Below are positions 43,676-56,836 of a DNA stretch of 64,000 nt, in pieces. The first letter of the stretch is position 1, and each line of letters begins with the position of its first letter. The notes beneath the pieces are model-generated. The model was not told the DNA's origin, searched no databases, and saw nothing but the letters and a program-made list of their open reading frames with translations. The stretch is from Costus lasius (Eukaryota; Streptophyta; Magnoliopsida; Zingiberales; Costaceae): positions 10,630,001 through 10,694,000 of the forward strand of contig CM050449.1 in the NCBI GenBank assembly GCA_027563935.2, in the 5' to 3' direction. The position numbers were made by a program, and so were the translations under genes.

Positions 43676-45856
43676 ATGCGAATCGGCGGGGCGATAGATC
43701 TGGTGCCGAGGGGCAGGCAGGAAGCAAATCCCCTCCTTGTCAAGGTCGGCGTTGCGCTCGGTATCTCGTTTGCCGGCTTCGTCGCAGCTCAACTCCGGTC
43801 TCGCTCCCGCCTTCGTTTGCCATCAACCTTCGCTTCTCGCTCTCGTCCCTCTCTAGGTTCTTGATCTAACTCACCGCCTCACCAAAATTTGATCTTTCTT
43901 GCATTTTGATACAAAAGAAGCAAAAAATATTTAAAATCAAGCATTAAATTTTCATATTTTTTTTATACATTTGTAATTCCTTTTTTTTTAGGTACGGTCT
44001 CACAAATCGTTGGCAAATCTAGCGTCGGTCTCAAAGAAGATCTTCAAATTCTGAAAGGAGTAAGAATCAAATCTCAGCTACCGAATAGTGCTCGTCCACT
44101 CTCCACTAATTTTCTCAATTAATTGTTCTGTTCTCAAATAAAGGGATTATCTTCCGAAAAGATCGTCAATGGCACATCCAGAACCACTACGACCACCACA
44201 ACCACTACGACCACTGTCGTTGGTTTTTCTCCAACGAGTAAGAGCTCCGGCGAAGACGAGGGTTTCATATTGTCGGAATTCAATGGCCTCGTAATGAGAG
44301 AATTCAACTCAGCCACCTCCACGCCTAAGAAGCAAGAGATAAAGGAGGAGAGTGGAACGGAACAAGAGATAGCAAATCTTAGGAACTTGGTTTGGTACCT
44401 TCAGGAGAAAGAGAGGAGCCTTGAGCTCCAATTGTTGGAGTACTACGGGATGCAGGAGCAGGAGGCTGCGATGAGAGAGCTCGAGAACCAGCTGAAGATC
44501 AGCTCAGTGGAGGCTAAATTGTACTCTCTAAGGATCGAGTCTTTGCTGGCAGACAAACAGAGACTCGAAGCTCAGTTGACAGATCATGCTAGGACGGTGA
44601 AGGAGCTTGAGGCTGCGAGAGCGACCATCAAGCTTCTGAAAAAGAAGTTGAAATCGGATGGCGATCAGGCGAAGGAGAAAATAGCATCCCTTCATCATAG
44701 AGTCAGTGCGTTGCAAAGCGAGGAACAAAAGGAAGCACAAGAGGAGGATAAGGAGAGGAAGCTAATGAGACTCGAGGAATTGGAAGAAGAGGCAGAAAAA
44801 TTGAAAATGATCAATTCGAGACTATCCCGTGAGAACTTGGAATTGGCAAGAAAGTTGGAGTCAGCGCAAGCTTCTGCATCATGTGTAATTTGTTCTCGAT
44901 CTTCTATTTTGTTGCCATTTTACGCTCCATTCGGGTTGCTTTCTCGATAGTTTCTTTTCGTTCAAAAGTGATGACAGAGTAATTGTCGCACTTCTCTGCA
45001 GGGGGAGGGATCGGAAGAAGCCAACAGCTTAAGGGACTCCAACGAAAAACTGATTAAAGACATTGAACAGCTGAAACTAGATAGATGTGCAGATGTTGAA
45101 GAACTAGTGTATCTTAGATGGGTCAACGCTTGCCTGAGGTACGAGCTGAGGAACTATCAGCCGCCGCCGGGCAAGACCGTGGCGAGAGACCTCAGCAAGA
45201 GTTTGAGCCCAAGGTCAGAAGAGAAGGCGAAGCAACTGATACTGGAGTACGGAAACTCTGGAGGCGATGACAAGTTTTCGGTCTCCATGGACTTGGATTC
45301 TGAGTATTCTTCATCTTCGCGAGCGTCCACCGCAGAGCCGGAGGAGACTCCTATCGATGTCCCCTCGTCAGCAAGAAACGCTGATTCCAAGAAAAAGAAA
45401 TTTCTTAGCAAACTGAAAAAGCTAGTGCTGGGTAAAACCAGCAATGGCAACAAAACCGGTGATAGAATACAAAGGATCCCACCGACTCCATCGAGCGTAG
45501 GAAGCTCCGGAAGAAGGGTATCTTTATCGACAAGTTCCATAGAAGACATGATTGGAAGAGATTCATGCGGTAGCTTCTCGTCAAGCTTAGCAGATCAGGA
45601 GCTCACCCCAGCAAATCGATCATGCGGAATGGACGCCCAATTAGGAAATGGAAGATGCCAGAACGAAGATGCTTGGCCACAAGATTACTCCACTTCAGTG
45701 AGAAGACTTCGCCATGGAGGGAAGGAGGATGAAAGGGAGTTTGGAGGAGGTGGTGAGACTATAGAGACTGAGATTAAGAAGTTTGCAGTTGCATTAAAGA
45801 AGACAAGAGGAGCATCTGCCCCCAGCAGGAGATCTGAATCCTATAGCAGCAGCTAA
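43676..45856 (+). CDS. CHUP1-like coiled-coil protein (IPGA1/CHUP1 family)
   Basis: Four exons, 43676-43856, 43992-44059, 44144-44884 and 45002-45856, join in frame at GT-AG sites to give 614 residues. Residues 20-40 (LLVKVGVALGISFAGFVAAQ) form a hydrophobic anchor, as at the N-terminus of CHUP1. Residues 97-107 are an 11-Thr run encoded by a (CCA/CGA)n-like microsatellite. A long coiled coil spans about 155-325 (LLEYYGMQEQEAAMRELENQ, LTDHARTVKELEAARATIK). The diagnostic block LVYLRWVNACLRYELRNYQ is at 365-383, followed by PPPGKTVARDLSKSLSP and a basic patch KKKKFLSKLKKLVLGK. Arabidopsis CHUP1 anchors chloroplasts to actin and IPGA1 binds microtubules. This shorter member lacks the long polyproline region, so its exact role is open. 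Confidence 0.9.
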
Positions 45857-47318
45857 ACCATTCAATTCTTTGTCCCCGAATGATCTGGTTGTCTGTGTTT
45901 TTGCATCCATAGACCCATGCTAAGCTAAGAGCCACAAAGAGACGGGCCTTGAGTAATATGTCTAATATGGTGGTTTATGCGTACAAATAGAGGGATTTCT
46001 CACTCCTTAGAAAAGAATGTTCAATGCGTCCATATGAACCACAATAGAGACAATTAATATTCAAGATACGTTTCAATTAGAATATATATATATATATATA
46101 TATAATTATCCAATTAGTCATGGGCTTGAGGATATGAAGAATATGACTGAGAGGTCATAGTTTCAATATATCATTATATCACAAAAACTCTATTACATAG
46201 GAATTGTAATCAAAATATTTACTTTATTTCATACTTATCCTCAATACCAATTTGTGATTAAAAGAATGGTTTGTTAAATATGTTTAATCAATTTTTTAAA
46301 CAAAATATATTTACTAGGACCATGGATAGCAAGTTAGGAGGTTAAACATAAAATTGAATAAGATCAATTCTATCATGATTGATTATGCATATTTGGACTA
46401 GAAATGGATTTAACTTTGATCCATTGCCATTACAATCCATTAGTCGTTCTAAAAATTGAGTACATATTCCATTAATCTAACATGAAAATTAAGAATTTAT
46501 GTTGTTCAAGGAAAAAAAAGAGGAAAAGTTGGGTATAATATTAGTTTGAGCTTTTAATTAGAATTCTAGGTGAATGGAGGGTTTTTGTGGCTGATTTGGG
46601 CTTTTCTGGATTTTCTGACTGAAGCTGAACCTGATCTCAAGTCCATCCGGTTGAGTGAGGCAACGTATCAGATTCTGCCCCCGGCTGCTTTAGTACTAGA
46701 GTGGCGGATCAGACTAGGAGGCCCTTTTGCAGTATAGATCCTGCTGAACGAAAAGAAGACTGGGCCCGTAAAGAATGGAACTATATAGACTAGACGATAC
46801 AAATAAATTAAGCCTTAATCCGGGCTTACGGCTCAGATTGTAATCAAGCCTAGCCTATGCTGTGGCTTGCACTTTGACCAGGGGTCTGGTTCGGTTCAAG
46901 CTTGCTTCCAATAAGGGCAAGGGGTTTTTGGGCCTCTAATGCCTGTTTGCATGGTTTCTTCACAAGTTCGCTATTTCTAGTAGCCATATTATTATCGAAT
47001 TCTTTGTTTCAAAACCTATAATAAGTGTTAGAACCAGAGCATGAAAATATTGTCAAATATAATTTAGCCATTAAGCAGAAACTTATTTCATAAATAGACT
47101 ATCCAAATCAATAGTAGACTCCATGAAACTGATTTTTTTTTTTTCATAAAACATGGTTTCCAAAGATGACGTAAACGTAAAAAAACTTGGTTACATGAAC
47201 TTGATTGAACAGCATTAGTTATCACAAAACTCTTTCTAGTTTAAGTTCGGAACACATCAATAGTGTATGTGCCAATAGTATACCTATTATCCATCCAAAC
47301 AAACTTGGAAAATAGATC
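45857..47318. other. Intergenic, between convergent genes
   Basis: No gene seen. A (TA)n microsatellite lies at about 46085-46104. The segment 46590-46960 is less AT-rich, but I cannot assign it. Confidence 0.4.
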
Positions 47319-50300
47319 TTAAACATAAACACCAGTCGCAAGCAGCAAGAAAAGAGACCCGAACCCCTGGAACAGGCAAAGAACTTAATTTAGCACTTGT
47401 CTAAGAATATATTTGAATGTTTTTATAACTGAAAGGAAACAAGCCTTTTCTTTTCAGTTACCAAGAACGTGGACGCCACGGCAGCAGTCACAAGCTCCTT
47501 CGACAGGCTGCGGTTCCTGCTGGATGTAGTAGCTTCATATCTGAAATGAATCAGTAAGAGAACGTGAAAACCGTAATGGATTTGTATATTATAAAAGTCT
47601 ACACGGGTACTGTTTCCTTGTGATTAAACAGAAACCCGTGTGAATCCTATTTTCCTATTATTCAGCAGTCATGGACAACTATGCAAGGAAAAATAGGATA
47701 GTTAAAAAGAAATACGGTATAAATTGCTATGTAGATAAATTATTAGTATAAAATTACAAAAGAATTTTAGCATTTGATATGCTTTTATTTATACGAACAG
47801 TATTACTGTACAATTACTCTATATATATAATACAAACAAGTGTGACACGTTCAGAAATCTACTTCAAGCAAATATATAATAATATATTGCATACAATCTG
47901 CAATCTATAAAATAAATATAATGAAAAATATTTATGCATGTGTTATTTTTATTCAAAAATTCCATATGTGAGATTATTAAAGAGGCATAAACCAGATGAT
48001 TACCTCTCAGAAAGTATAAAACTCCTACCATGTGGTAATGCAGATTATGATCTAGAGAGAGAACTGTACTTTTCAGTGGAATTGGAAGAGAGACAGAAAT
48101 ACCAAGAAAGATCAATTTATTAATCAAAAGCAAATAATACAAATCTCCTTAAATGGGGTTCTCCATATAATAATATAAGTTAATAACTACTCATTACCCA
48201 TGATTTAATAACCACAATCCCACTAAGACATGATCTAGCTACAATTAGAAAAAATAGAATATAATAAATAGAACCACGTCAACAAATATAGCGAAATTGT
48301 GAGCATCCTCTATATTGATGTGGTAGATGTTGCAAATAGCGCACGGCGAAGAGGGAGACAAGTAGAACAATGTGAGCACCCTCTATATTGATGTGGAACT
48401 AAATATAGGGAAGAAGAGTGAAGGAGAATCACAAAAACATGTATGTGTTGGGCTGACTCATCACTGCTCAAGTTGTAGCAAGGGTAGATGTTAAGTGTGT
48501 CTGAAGTTGTGAATGGGTGAGAGCAAGAGGCAGCAAATAGAGAAGAGGCTGTGGAACAAGGAGCTCTATCACTAAAATGTAGTGCCATAATATTAAAAAA
48601 CTAGACCATACCTACCGTTCAATATAGATGGTATGTACCATACAACCTTATACCAGTACAAGAGTCAGCGTGTGTGTATATACATTGGTAAGGACTAGTT
48701 ACTGCACGATGATAGATTAGTGAACTGGTCAGACCAGAATTTAAAGCCTAGAGCTATTGATATAAAATTGGTATCAAATCAGAAAGACGGTTGTGTGTGA
48801 AGGTGAGAAAGAGAGTCAGCGTGTGTGTATATACATTGGTAAGGACTAGTCCTTACTGCACGATGATGATAGATTAGTGAACTGGTCAGACCAGAATTTA
48901 AAGCCTAGAGTTATTGATATAAAATTGGTATCGAATCAGAAAGACGGTTGTGTTTGAAGGTGAGAAAGTGAATAGAATGGTGGTGACAAATAGACTACTT
49001 CGGTTGTGATTAAGGGGCATTGGGATCTGATATTAACTAATACAAAACAATGGAGATAACGAAGAAAGGAAGGGAGAGAAGATGGTGGAAGGGGGGGGGG
49101 GGGATTGGAATTATACTTTCTAAGCTCTAAGAGGGTTGGAAGAGAGGTAGAGAAATACAAAAGAGAGATGTCCATTCTCCATTCATTAATCAAAAGTCAA
49201 ATATACACAAGTAATCAAGCCCTTAAATACGTTTTTATAATATGTAATAATGATGATTTAAAAATTTTCCACAACCCATGATCTAAATAAACACTACCGT
49301 ACTAACCAACTATACATAGTATAACTAGAAACTCATCAATCAGAGAGATTTTAGCTCAGTTTACAACAGTAAATAAACTACTCAAACTTTCATTTGTAAT
49401 GTTTACTTTTTGGTAAGGAAACAACCCATTATATCTCATCACACGTCCACCAATCTGAAACAAGTTTAAATGGCATACGAACAGCATGATTTCATAACTC
49501 GAATTAAATGTGATGCAGTACAAAATTGGTTATTGGAATTTCAGGTAATTCTTATTTCTTGGCGAAAAAGCGAAGAAATAGATTCATCATTCCATTACAA
49601 TATGATCAAGAGCGAGAGAAAGAGCTAATACCCTGTTTTGGTATTTCGAAACAGGGTATTTTACGTAGAAAAGGTATTCTTGCTTATTTTGATGATCCAT
49701 GACGTAAAAGAAGCAATTCTAGAATTACTAAATATGGGACCGTAGAGGCCAATTCAATCATAAAAAAAGAGGATTTGGCTGAGTATAAATGTTGAGGATT
49801 TGGCTGAGTATAGATGTTACGCCTGTGATGCAAGAAGACAAAAGGGGGAGATAATTTTAGAATAAAATAACATTAAACAAATGGGTTGATGTGATGGGAC
49901 CATCACACGTTCCATCCCTTTCCAGCCTTATTACTATGCGCCCGTGCTGCTCCCCATGCTCGCCTGTTCCCCTTGTTCGCCCATGAACAAGCTCCTCTCC
50001 CCTTTGTATTTCTTCTCCCCGACCCTCGCGTCTCCACCACGAACGAACGGACACTCGCCTCTCCTTCGATTTTGTATACTCGTCTCCATCTGCCTGCGTC
50101 CGATTGCTGCTCTGGCGAGATCTAGCGGCTGTGCGGCGAGCCCGAATCACCCTGCGAACAGATTTGGTGCTGCTTCCCTCTACTCGCGTGATTTTGTTCA
50201 GGACTTACGCGCTTCTCTTCCGGCGTCGACTACATCTCCTCCGCACTGGCGACTACTTTGCGCTGAGCAAACACCCTCCCGTGCCTGTCCTTGCCTTCCC

Positions 50301-53300
50301 TAGCTGCTGCATTCGGTGAACTAGGGCTTGGACATTGTCGCACCGAAAGGTGTTTTCCTGCGACGCTCGTTGCTCCAACGAGCCATTGTGGTGTGCGGCG
50401 ATCTTTTCCCTTGATTTTCGGCGACTTACGAACTCGGAAAACGCTATTCCGGGGAAGTCACTATTTCGGCGATACTATTCCGGCGAACGTCGAAATTCAT
50501 GTTGACATCTTGACTTGCATATTCCGAGCTGGTTCTTTGGATTCCGACGTTGCGCGGTGATTTGCGTTCGCATGTGGCTATGAACTAAGTTAGTACACGA
50601 CCCTTGCTTCGTATGTATATATAAGAGCACATGAGAACAGACCTTGGACATATGTATTAAACGAACTTGATTAAATAACCTAGATATGGACATTATCACA
50701 TAATGAACTCGGATTAGCATGTTAAATGATGATTACAGTAAAAGAGATTAAAATAAGATACTGTGACTTACACCTTGATTAACCTGTTAGGACTTTGATT
50801 ATCATTCTGTTCCTTTCTACTCAAGTCGTATTCCTGTTGACATAACATACTTGTATGCTATACAGTATGAGTATCTGGTATGGTCTATTAGTCGGTATTT
50901 GTTGTGTTGTCATGTACATATATACACACTGAGGGCTGGATGGCTAGCAATAGACATTCCAGTGTACCTCGGTTTACTGTCTGTTATATTTTGAGACGTT
51001 GTGTGATCGTCTCCATGTGCTAGTGTTAGACCGAGAGAGCTGTTGGATATAGGCTTGAGGTCTCGGATCTGTTGTCAACCCGATGATCGCTGGGTTGTAC
51101 GAGTGTAGGATGTTACACTAGCGGGCTGTCGACGGACAGTCATCTCTACTATTCGGGAAGTCATTAGTAGAGACCACTCTATCACAGAGTTGTGAGTCTT
51201 GGACCATGCTGTATCAGCTCCCAGTTTTATTTGTATGATGACACTATGTTGATGCGTATTTTAGTTTGATTATATACTATATAAGACACGTAGTGTTCCG
51301 GTGGTATTTTGGTAAATTCCTTTATTCTGATCATGCACCATATGACTTGTTATATCCCTACTTAGCCTTAAGCTAACCCCCTTTGTCTTGCCTCCAAGTT
51401 CAGACGTGGCTCTTGGGTTTCACGTTGTGGTATTTTGACCACCAGGGTGGGTTGTGATGCACATTTATTCTGTCGTGGTATTTTGTAACTGTTGTATTTG
51501 ACTTATTGACCATTGCGCCGGTCGTGTTGTTGATTCTATTGACTGCTGCGTCGGTCTTTTGTCTATCGATACTGTATTTTAGATATTCTGTGGCTGAATT
51601 GACCTTCTGTTTATGTTATTATATCTGTTTTATACCTCAAGGGTTTCGCGTTGACTTGTCAGGTATAGTATTGTTGCGTCCCTAGGCTGGTATTCCCAGC
51701 GTGTATCCCGGGTGGCGCTCGGGAGCATAACAATAGAGGATGAAAAGAATCATAATATCTACTAGGCACTAAGTGTGCCCTCGCCTACTCATTCTTCCAT
51801 GCAAAATATGTCTTTCTGACTCTCTTAACTCATACTATCTTAATATGTTCTTACTATCTTAAGAGTTATTTACTTGTTTTTTACATATTTTATATTTTAT
51901 CATCTCATCTTATTCTCTCCTAATATTCAGTTCACTCCTCTCATTGACGAACTCCAAGCAATTGGTGAAGCACTCCATCCACCAAAAAAACTCATTTCCT
52001 ATCTTTCAGGAAATTGAAAAATTTAAGATATCTAATGTTATTTGATTACAATTGCAAAAGCACATATTCCTTCTAAAGTATAAAAAAATGACTGGTATAG
52101 TTGCCTCTTAGAGTGTGAAAGCTTGCGCAAAATAGACCGGAACCAAATACCAAATACACTTGTCCTTGTCGTTAGTTCAAACACCAATTAGAACACGATT
52201 AACTAGCTGCTCCACCAGCAACCTAACAAACCCTAAAATAAACTCCTACTTAATATATTACAGTTACTCATGAAAGAATAACAGAAGGGCTTATGACTGA
52301 GCCGAAGGCCTACTACCGTTAACTTGGTGTAACTATTTTCAACACAGTTATAGGGGTTCCATGAATTTGCCAGTCAAAAGTCTTATCAAGGTAGTTAGGT
52401 AGGTCATGATTGAAGCACATAATTGCTCCAGTGCAAATATAAGTTAGTTCCACATGCACACCCATGTTATAAGTTTCATGGTGAAGTTACTAGCAATGCA
52501 TGGACATGCCCTAATATACAACTTCAATCAATTGACTACTGGACATCATACGTTGTCTCTTACCTTCCTTTCTATCATTTGGAGTCCATATCATGAAATC
52601 GAACAAGTTCCATCACAAAAAGGTTTGGAGGTCGGGCAAAACAAATGTGTGTTCAAAAAAATTTGAAAACAATAAATTGAACACGTCATCAATTTCGACT
52701 CCACCTAGATTGACAGTCAACAAATATAATCACTCTTATTCACTTAATATTTTTCAGCAATACCTCCATGGAAATCCTATTCCAAACATCAGAATAAACT
52801 TAGCAGTCATATCCTTGACAAAAAAAAAATCGAGTTAAGAACATTTTGTAACAACCTAATCCAGCCCATAATCAACTTCCAATTTAGCACTACAACAGAA
52901 TCATTAACAATGTTGTCAACCACATATATCAAATGGCATAGACCTCATGACAGTGAATAATCTAAGTTAATAAAATCTGAGAACCATACCTGTGATTTCA
53001 GCCAAAGAAAAAACACTAGCCATACTTGTGTGACTTAAGCTAAAAAAAGCACTAGCTTCCTTCAGAAAGTAACTTCAAATACTGATGTCCTCAATTCTTT
53101 TAAAGTAACAATTTTCAACTTCTCAGATGTTCACATTACATACTTGTTTTCTCTTGAAAAGATTGCAGAAAACAATATTGAATGCTACGAAAAGCATGCA
53201 TATGTAGTAGGCGTTTTCCTAAGAATTCATCTTCTGCAGAAAATGTAGTCCATAATCAAGATGGACACCATTTCTTGGATCGATTTGGATACCCCTAGTG

Positions 53301-55776
53301 GCCCATAAGAGAACATACTATAAACCAAGGGTTACACCTTTCACAATTTTGAGTCAGGGTAATTATAGGTTTCATCCCCTCCAAATGAAAAAAATGTTAA
53401 AATCAGGGAAAACCAGTATGAATGAGAAAAAAAATACTTAAGGTGTCTTTCTTTAACAGAAAAATTGATACAAGCGATGATGCATAACATTGAATCATAT
53501 TTTCCAGTAAGTGTGCCCTCCCCTAGTAATTCTTCCATTCATAATCTCTCATTATCACTCTCTTAGCTCTTCCTATCTTAATATGCTCTTACTATCTTGA
53601 TAGTTATTCACTTATTTTTTAAAAATAATTTTTGTACCTTATCATCTCATCCTATTTTCTACTAATATTCAATTCATTCATTTCGTTGGTGAAATTTCAA
53701 GCAATTGGTGAAGCACTTCATCCTCCAAATAGCCCGTCTCCTATTTTTCATATAATTGAGAAATTTTTGACATCTAGTGTTATAATTACAATTGAGAAAG
53801 CACCCATTTCTCCTTTCATTTTTTAACATAGAAAAAATGACTAGCAGAGTTGCCTCTTCACCATGAAAGCTTGGGTGAAATAGATTGGAACAACTATGAA
53901 ATGGACTTTGTCCTGCTGTGAGTTATATCACCATTTAGAACAAGATCAACTAGCCGCTCCACCAGAACCCTAACAAGCCATAAATCAAACTCCTGCCTAA
54001 GATATTACAGTTACTAATGGAAGAATAACTGATGGGTTTATGACTGAGCTAGATGGCTTAACACCATTAACTGGGTGTTAAACTAGTTTCAACCCCATTA
54101 TTGCGGTTTCATGAATTTGTCAGTCATAAGTCTTATTAAGGTAGTTAGGTAGGTCATGGTTGAAGCACATAATTGCTCTAATGCAAATATAATCTAGCAC
54201 ATCAAGCACCAGCTGTATTTTTGGTTTCATTGTGAAGTTACTAGCAGTGCATGAACATGTCATAATATATAATTTAAACAATTGACTGCTAGGCATCAAA
54301 CATATCTCTTACCTCTCGTTATGTCATTTGGAATCCACGTCATGAAATCAACCAAGTTACATCATAAAATGGTTTTGAGCTCAGGAGAAGAATATATATT
54401 GAATACTTCATCAATTTCAAATTGCCTAGTTTTCAATCCAATTTCCAACATCTGAATAGCTTTGTGTCATATCCTTGACACAAAAAGAATAATCTAGTTA
54501 AGATCGTTTTGTAACAACCAAGTTTCAATTTAGCAGTACTAGGGCATCATTAACAACGTTGTCGACCTCATATATCAAATAATATAGACCTGACAACAGT
54601 GAACCAACCAAGGTATAAAATCTGAGAACCACACATATGTAATTCAGGCTAAAAAGCACTAGCTTCCTTCAGAAAGTAATTTCCAGTACAGCGTGTCATC
54701 CAAATTTCTAGTCTCAGCAATTTCAACTTTTCATATTTCACATTACACCGTTGCCTTCTCTTGAAAAGATTGAAGAAAATAATATAGTGCGCTACCAAGT
54801 ACCAACATAGAAACGAGAATCAATTGAATATATTACTAAATTACTATCAATTTCCATAACATTACAATATCCGCATGTTCAAAGCAATTGTTATCCCTTG
54901 TTTGTCATTCTCACACAAGTGTACATATACGATAGTTAAACTTTCTCTTTGAGAATTAAAAAAATAAATCTAAGTAAGATAAATAAAGTGGTGCCTATGA
55001 CCAATATGTTGAATGGAATATCAGTAACATGAACTACAACATTTATTCTATAACCTACTTGGTTCCAAAAGAAGCTAGTTCAAACCAATCACCATATTCA
55101 CATGAGAATGACGAAATAACTTCGTGAACTTTAGGGATAATTAGTACCAGAAGAAAATCAATTTGTCACTTTTTACTAATATTATCAATCAAGACATAAA
55201 GCTTATTTGAGGCCTCGCAAGTTTTATGATAATCTAAAACAATCATTAAGTAGCTCTGACAAAAACAGGTATGTAAATGTGTTATGAAATGAAATCTTGA
55301 TGCCAAACAAAGAGAAAAACATTCCAGTTAGATCACTAATGATCTAATCTGGAAAGATTTTCTAAATTATGACCGACACCAAATCGTCGGGCTTATCAGT
55401 ACAAGGCAGTAACGAGCTAATGTGCGTGTATATGTACAATGACATTTTGCAAGTTATTTTTTCTTTATTCCTCTACAAAACAATTCCGTAAACCCGAAAG
55501 CAATTAGTATCGAGGAAATGAAGTGATCAAGGGGGGTGAGACACAGAAACTTAAGCCTTACATGAAGAAGAAGGCAGTGACGGAGAGGCCAACGAGCAGA
55601 AAGAATGCAGACAGCGCTGGATACCATTGGATGGGGACAGGACTCGTGATAGGTTTAGGCGCCTGAGATGATTTCATCCGGAGAAACAAGAAAAAACGAA
55701 TAACATCGGCGAGAGAATTCGAAGCTTGAATGAGATTAAACAAAAAAAAAAAAAAGGGTCTGCAATCCCTTACCAT
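47319..55776 (-). CDS. OST5: Oligosaccharyltransferase subunit OST5/TMEM258-type, very long intron
   Basis: Four small coding exons, 55774-55776 (ATG alone), 55562-55662, 47462-47540 and 47319-47366, join in frame at GT-AG sites to 76 residues. It starts [16 protein letters not shown], has hydrophobic segment [20 protein letters not shown] (about 18-37), a polar loop [14 protein letters not shown], then a second segment ending [17 protein letters not shown]. This matches the roughly 79-residue TMEM258/OST5 family, which sits in the ER membrane as a small subunit of oligosaccharyltransferase for N-glycosylation. Codons are split compatibly at each junction (AT|A gives Ile). The second intron is about 8.0 kb and full of insertions. 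The gene is divergent from the IQD gene, with about 1 kb between starts. Confidence 0.87.
48661..48968. repeat. Tandem duplication of 151 bp inside the OST5 intron
   Basis: Copy a runs 48661-48811 and copy b 48812-48968, both beginning AGAGTCAGCGTGTGTGTATA and ending AAGGTGAGAAAG. Copy b has a small insertion (TCCTTA and an extra GAT). A G12 run follows near 49091. Confidence 0.9.
49546..49814 (+). other. Plastid DNA insertion (rpoC2 fragment)
   Basis: The + strand translation gives [34 protein letters not shown], then [20 protein letters not shown], which follow chloroplast RNA polymerase beta'' (rpoC2) in order, with a stop after YFDDP and a short internal deletion. It is therefore a decayed nuclear copy of plastid DNA. 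A 25-bp tandem repeat (GAGGATTTGGCTGAGTATAR) lies at its right end. The solo LTR at 49815 interrupts it, and about 20 bp more (ATAGAGGATGAAAAGAATC) lie after 51733. Confidence 0.85.
49815..51732 (-). mobile_element. Solo LTR, 1918 bp, probably Ty3/gypsy
   Basis: The termini TGTTACGCCTGTG and GGGAGCATAACA are inverted at their tips (TGTTA/TAACA) and flanked by a perfect 5-bp target duplication ATAGA (49810-49814 and 51733-51737). There is no internal coding region. The interior has a GC-rich third (49900-50570), whose open frames I treat as non-coding. The - orientation is inferred because ..AGGCGTAACA resembles the 3' end of gypsy LTRs, including the one at 13236. Confidence 0.8.
51773..54798. 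repeat. Old tandem duplication in the OST5 intron
   Basis: 51773-53190 and 53511-54798 share a series of matching strings in the same order: GTGTGCCCTC.CCTA, TATCTTAATATG.TCTTACTA, CAAGCAATTGGTGAAGCACT, GTGAAGTTACTAGCA, TTCTCTTGAAAAGATTG. Overall similarity is perhaps 75-80 percent by eye. It is non-coding. Confidence 0.8.
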
Positions 55777-56717
55777 TGAGTGGAGAGAAGCAGAAGCCAA
55801 GATCGTGTTCGCACCGGATCTGAGCCCACAGGTGCAGCGATCTGGACGAGAAGGGAAAAGGGATCGCTGGAGAATAATTAAGCGAAGCGGTTAGGGTTAT
55901 TCACGGATGATTCACTAGGTCCGAAAAGCGTTCACTTCGAGATTCGTGAAAGGGTTATAAATTACAGTTGGTGATGGTCTGGTTCTTGATTAGTGTTGCT
56001 CGATCCGGGCCAAATCATACGAGGATGAGCTCAAGTTTGATTAGTGCAGCTCTCTCTCTATAAAGCTTTTTTTTTTGTCTGTCCATAATTTGCAGGACTT
56101 CATAATATTAATATATGATATTCATGAGATAAAAAAAGAGAAATATGACATTATCTTTATTAATAAAATTAAATTTGAGTAGAGAGACTTTTAAAATAAA
56201 AAAGATACTACTCTAATGACAAGCAGAATGAGTGGCCCATCACCCACTGTAAAGCCATAAGCTGTCCCCTGCTGCTGTAGATCAGTAGATCTGGAGCGGA
56301 GTCTTCGAACAGAGCAGAATTTCCTTTACGCATTAATAACGAAAAACCCCAAAATTTTCGAAAGAGAACAACGGATCAAAGGACAAACGTCGAAAATCAC
56401 AAAAAAAAAAAAAAGCAGGGAAAGAAAAAAACGAAACCCAGAAATCAATCAAGCCTAATTCCTAAGGGGTAGCGACCGCGTGAAAGCTCTACAGAGTACA
56501 GACCAACGAGCCAAAGCTGCATAATTACAACTCGTTTCCCAACAAAAAAGTAAAAAGGATCCAAAGCGCTTTGTTCGTCTTGCTTTCCCCCTTTTCCACT
56601 CTCTCTCTCTCGCCGGCCCCGTCATTCGTTCCCTCCCTCCCCGCCTTTGAATTTGAAATACCATAAAACTGGAGGGACGATACTCAGTCCCCAACACACT
56701 CACAGTCTCACACCGTG

Positions 56718-56719
<2 letters not shown>

Positions 56720-56767
<48 letters not shown>
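56720..56767 (+). repeat. (CT)n microsatellite in the IQD 5' UTR
   Basis: About 24 CT units, 70 bp before the ATG. Pyrimidine-rich CT tracts in 5' leaders are common in plant genes and may affect expression; here that is inference. Confidence 0.85.
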
Positions 56768-56770
<3 letters not shown>

Positions 56771-56836
56771 CGCTCTGCCTCTGCATCGCAAACTCTTGGC
56801 AAGTTTCCGCTTTGAAGAGAATTAATTCTGCAATAC

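Noticed and set aside
43405..43869. 154-residue ORF overlapping exon 1 of the CHUP1-like gene
   Set aside because: It is in a different frame from the anchor-bearing exon, which has the correct splice phase to continue.
49857..50560. ORFs in the OST5 intron (for example 49944-50303)
   Set aside because: They fall inside the solo LTR and are GC-rich artefacts.
55558..55800. 80-residue single ORF on the - strand as a complete gene
   Set aside because: It starts with TTG, reads through an intron (GTAAGG to TCTCAG) and stops in the next intron. The spliced OST5 model explains it better.
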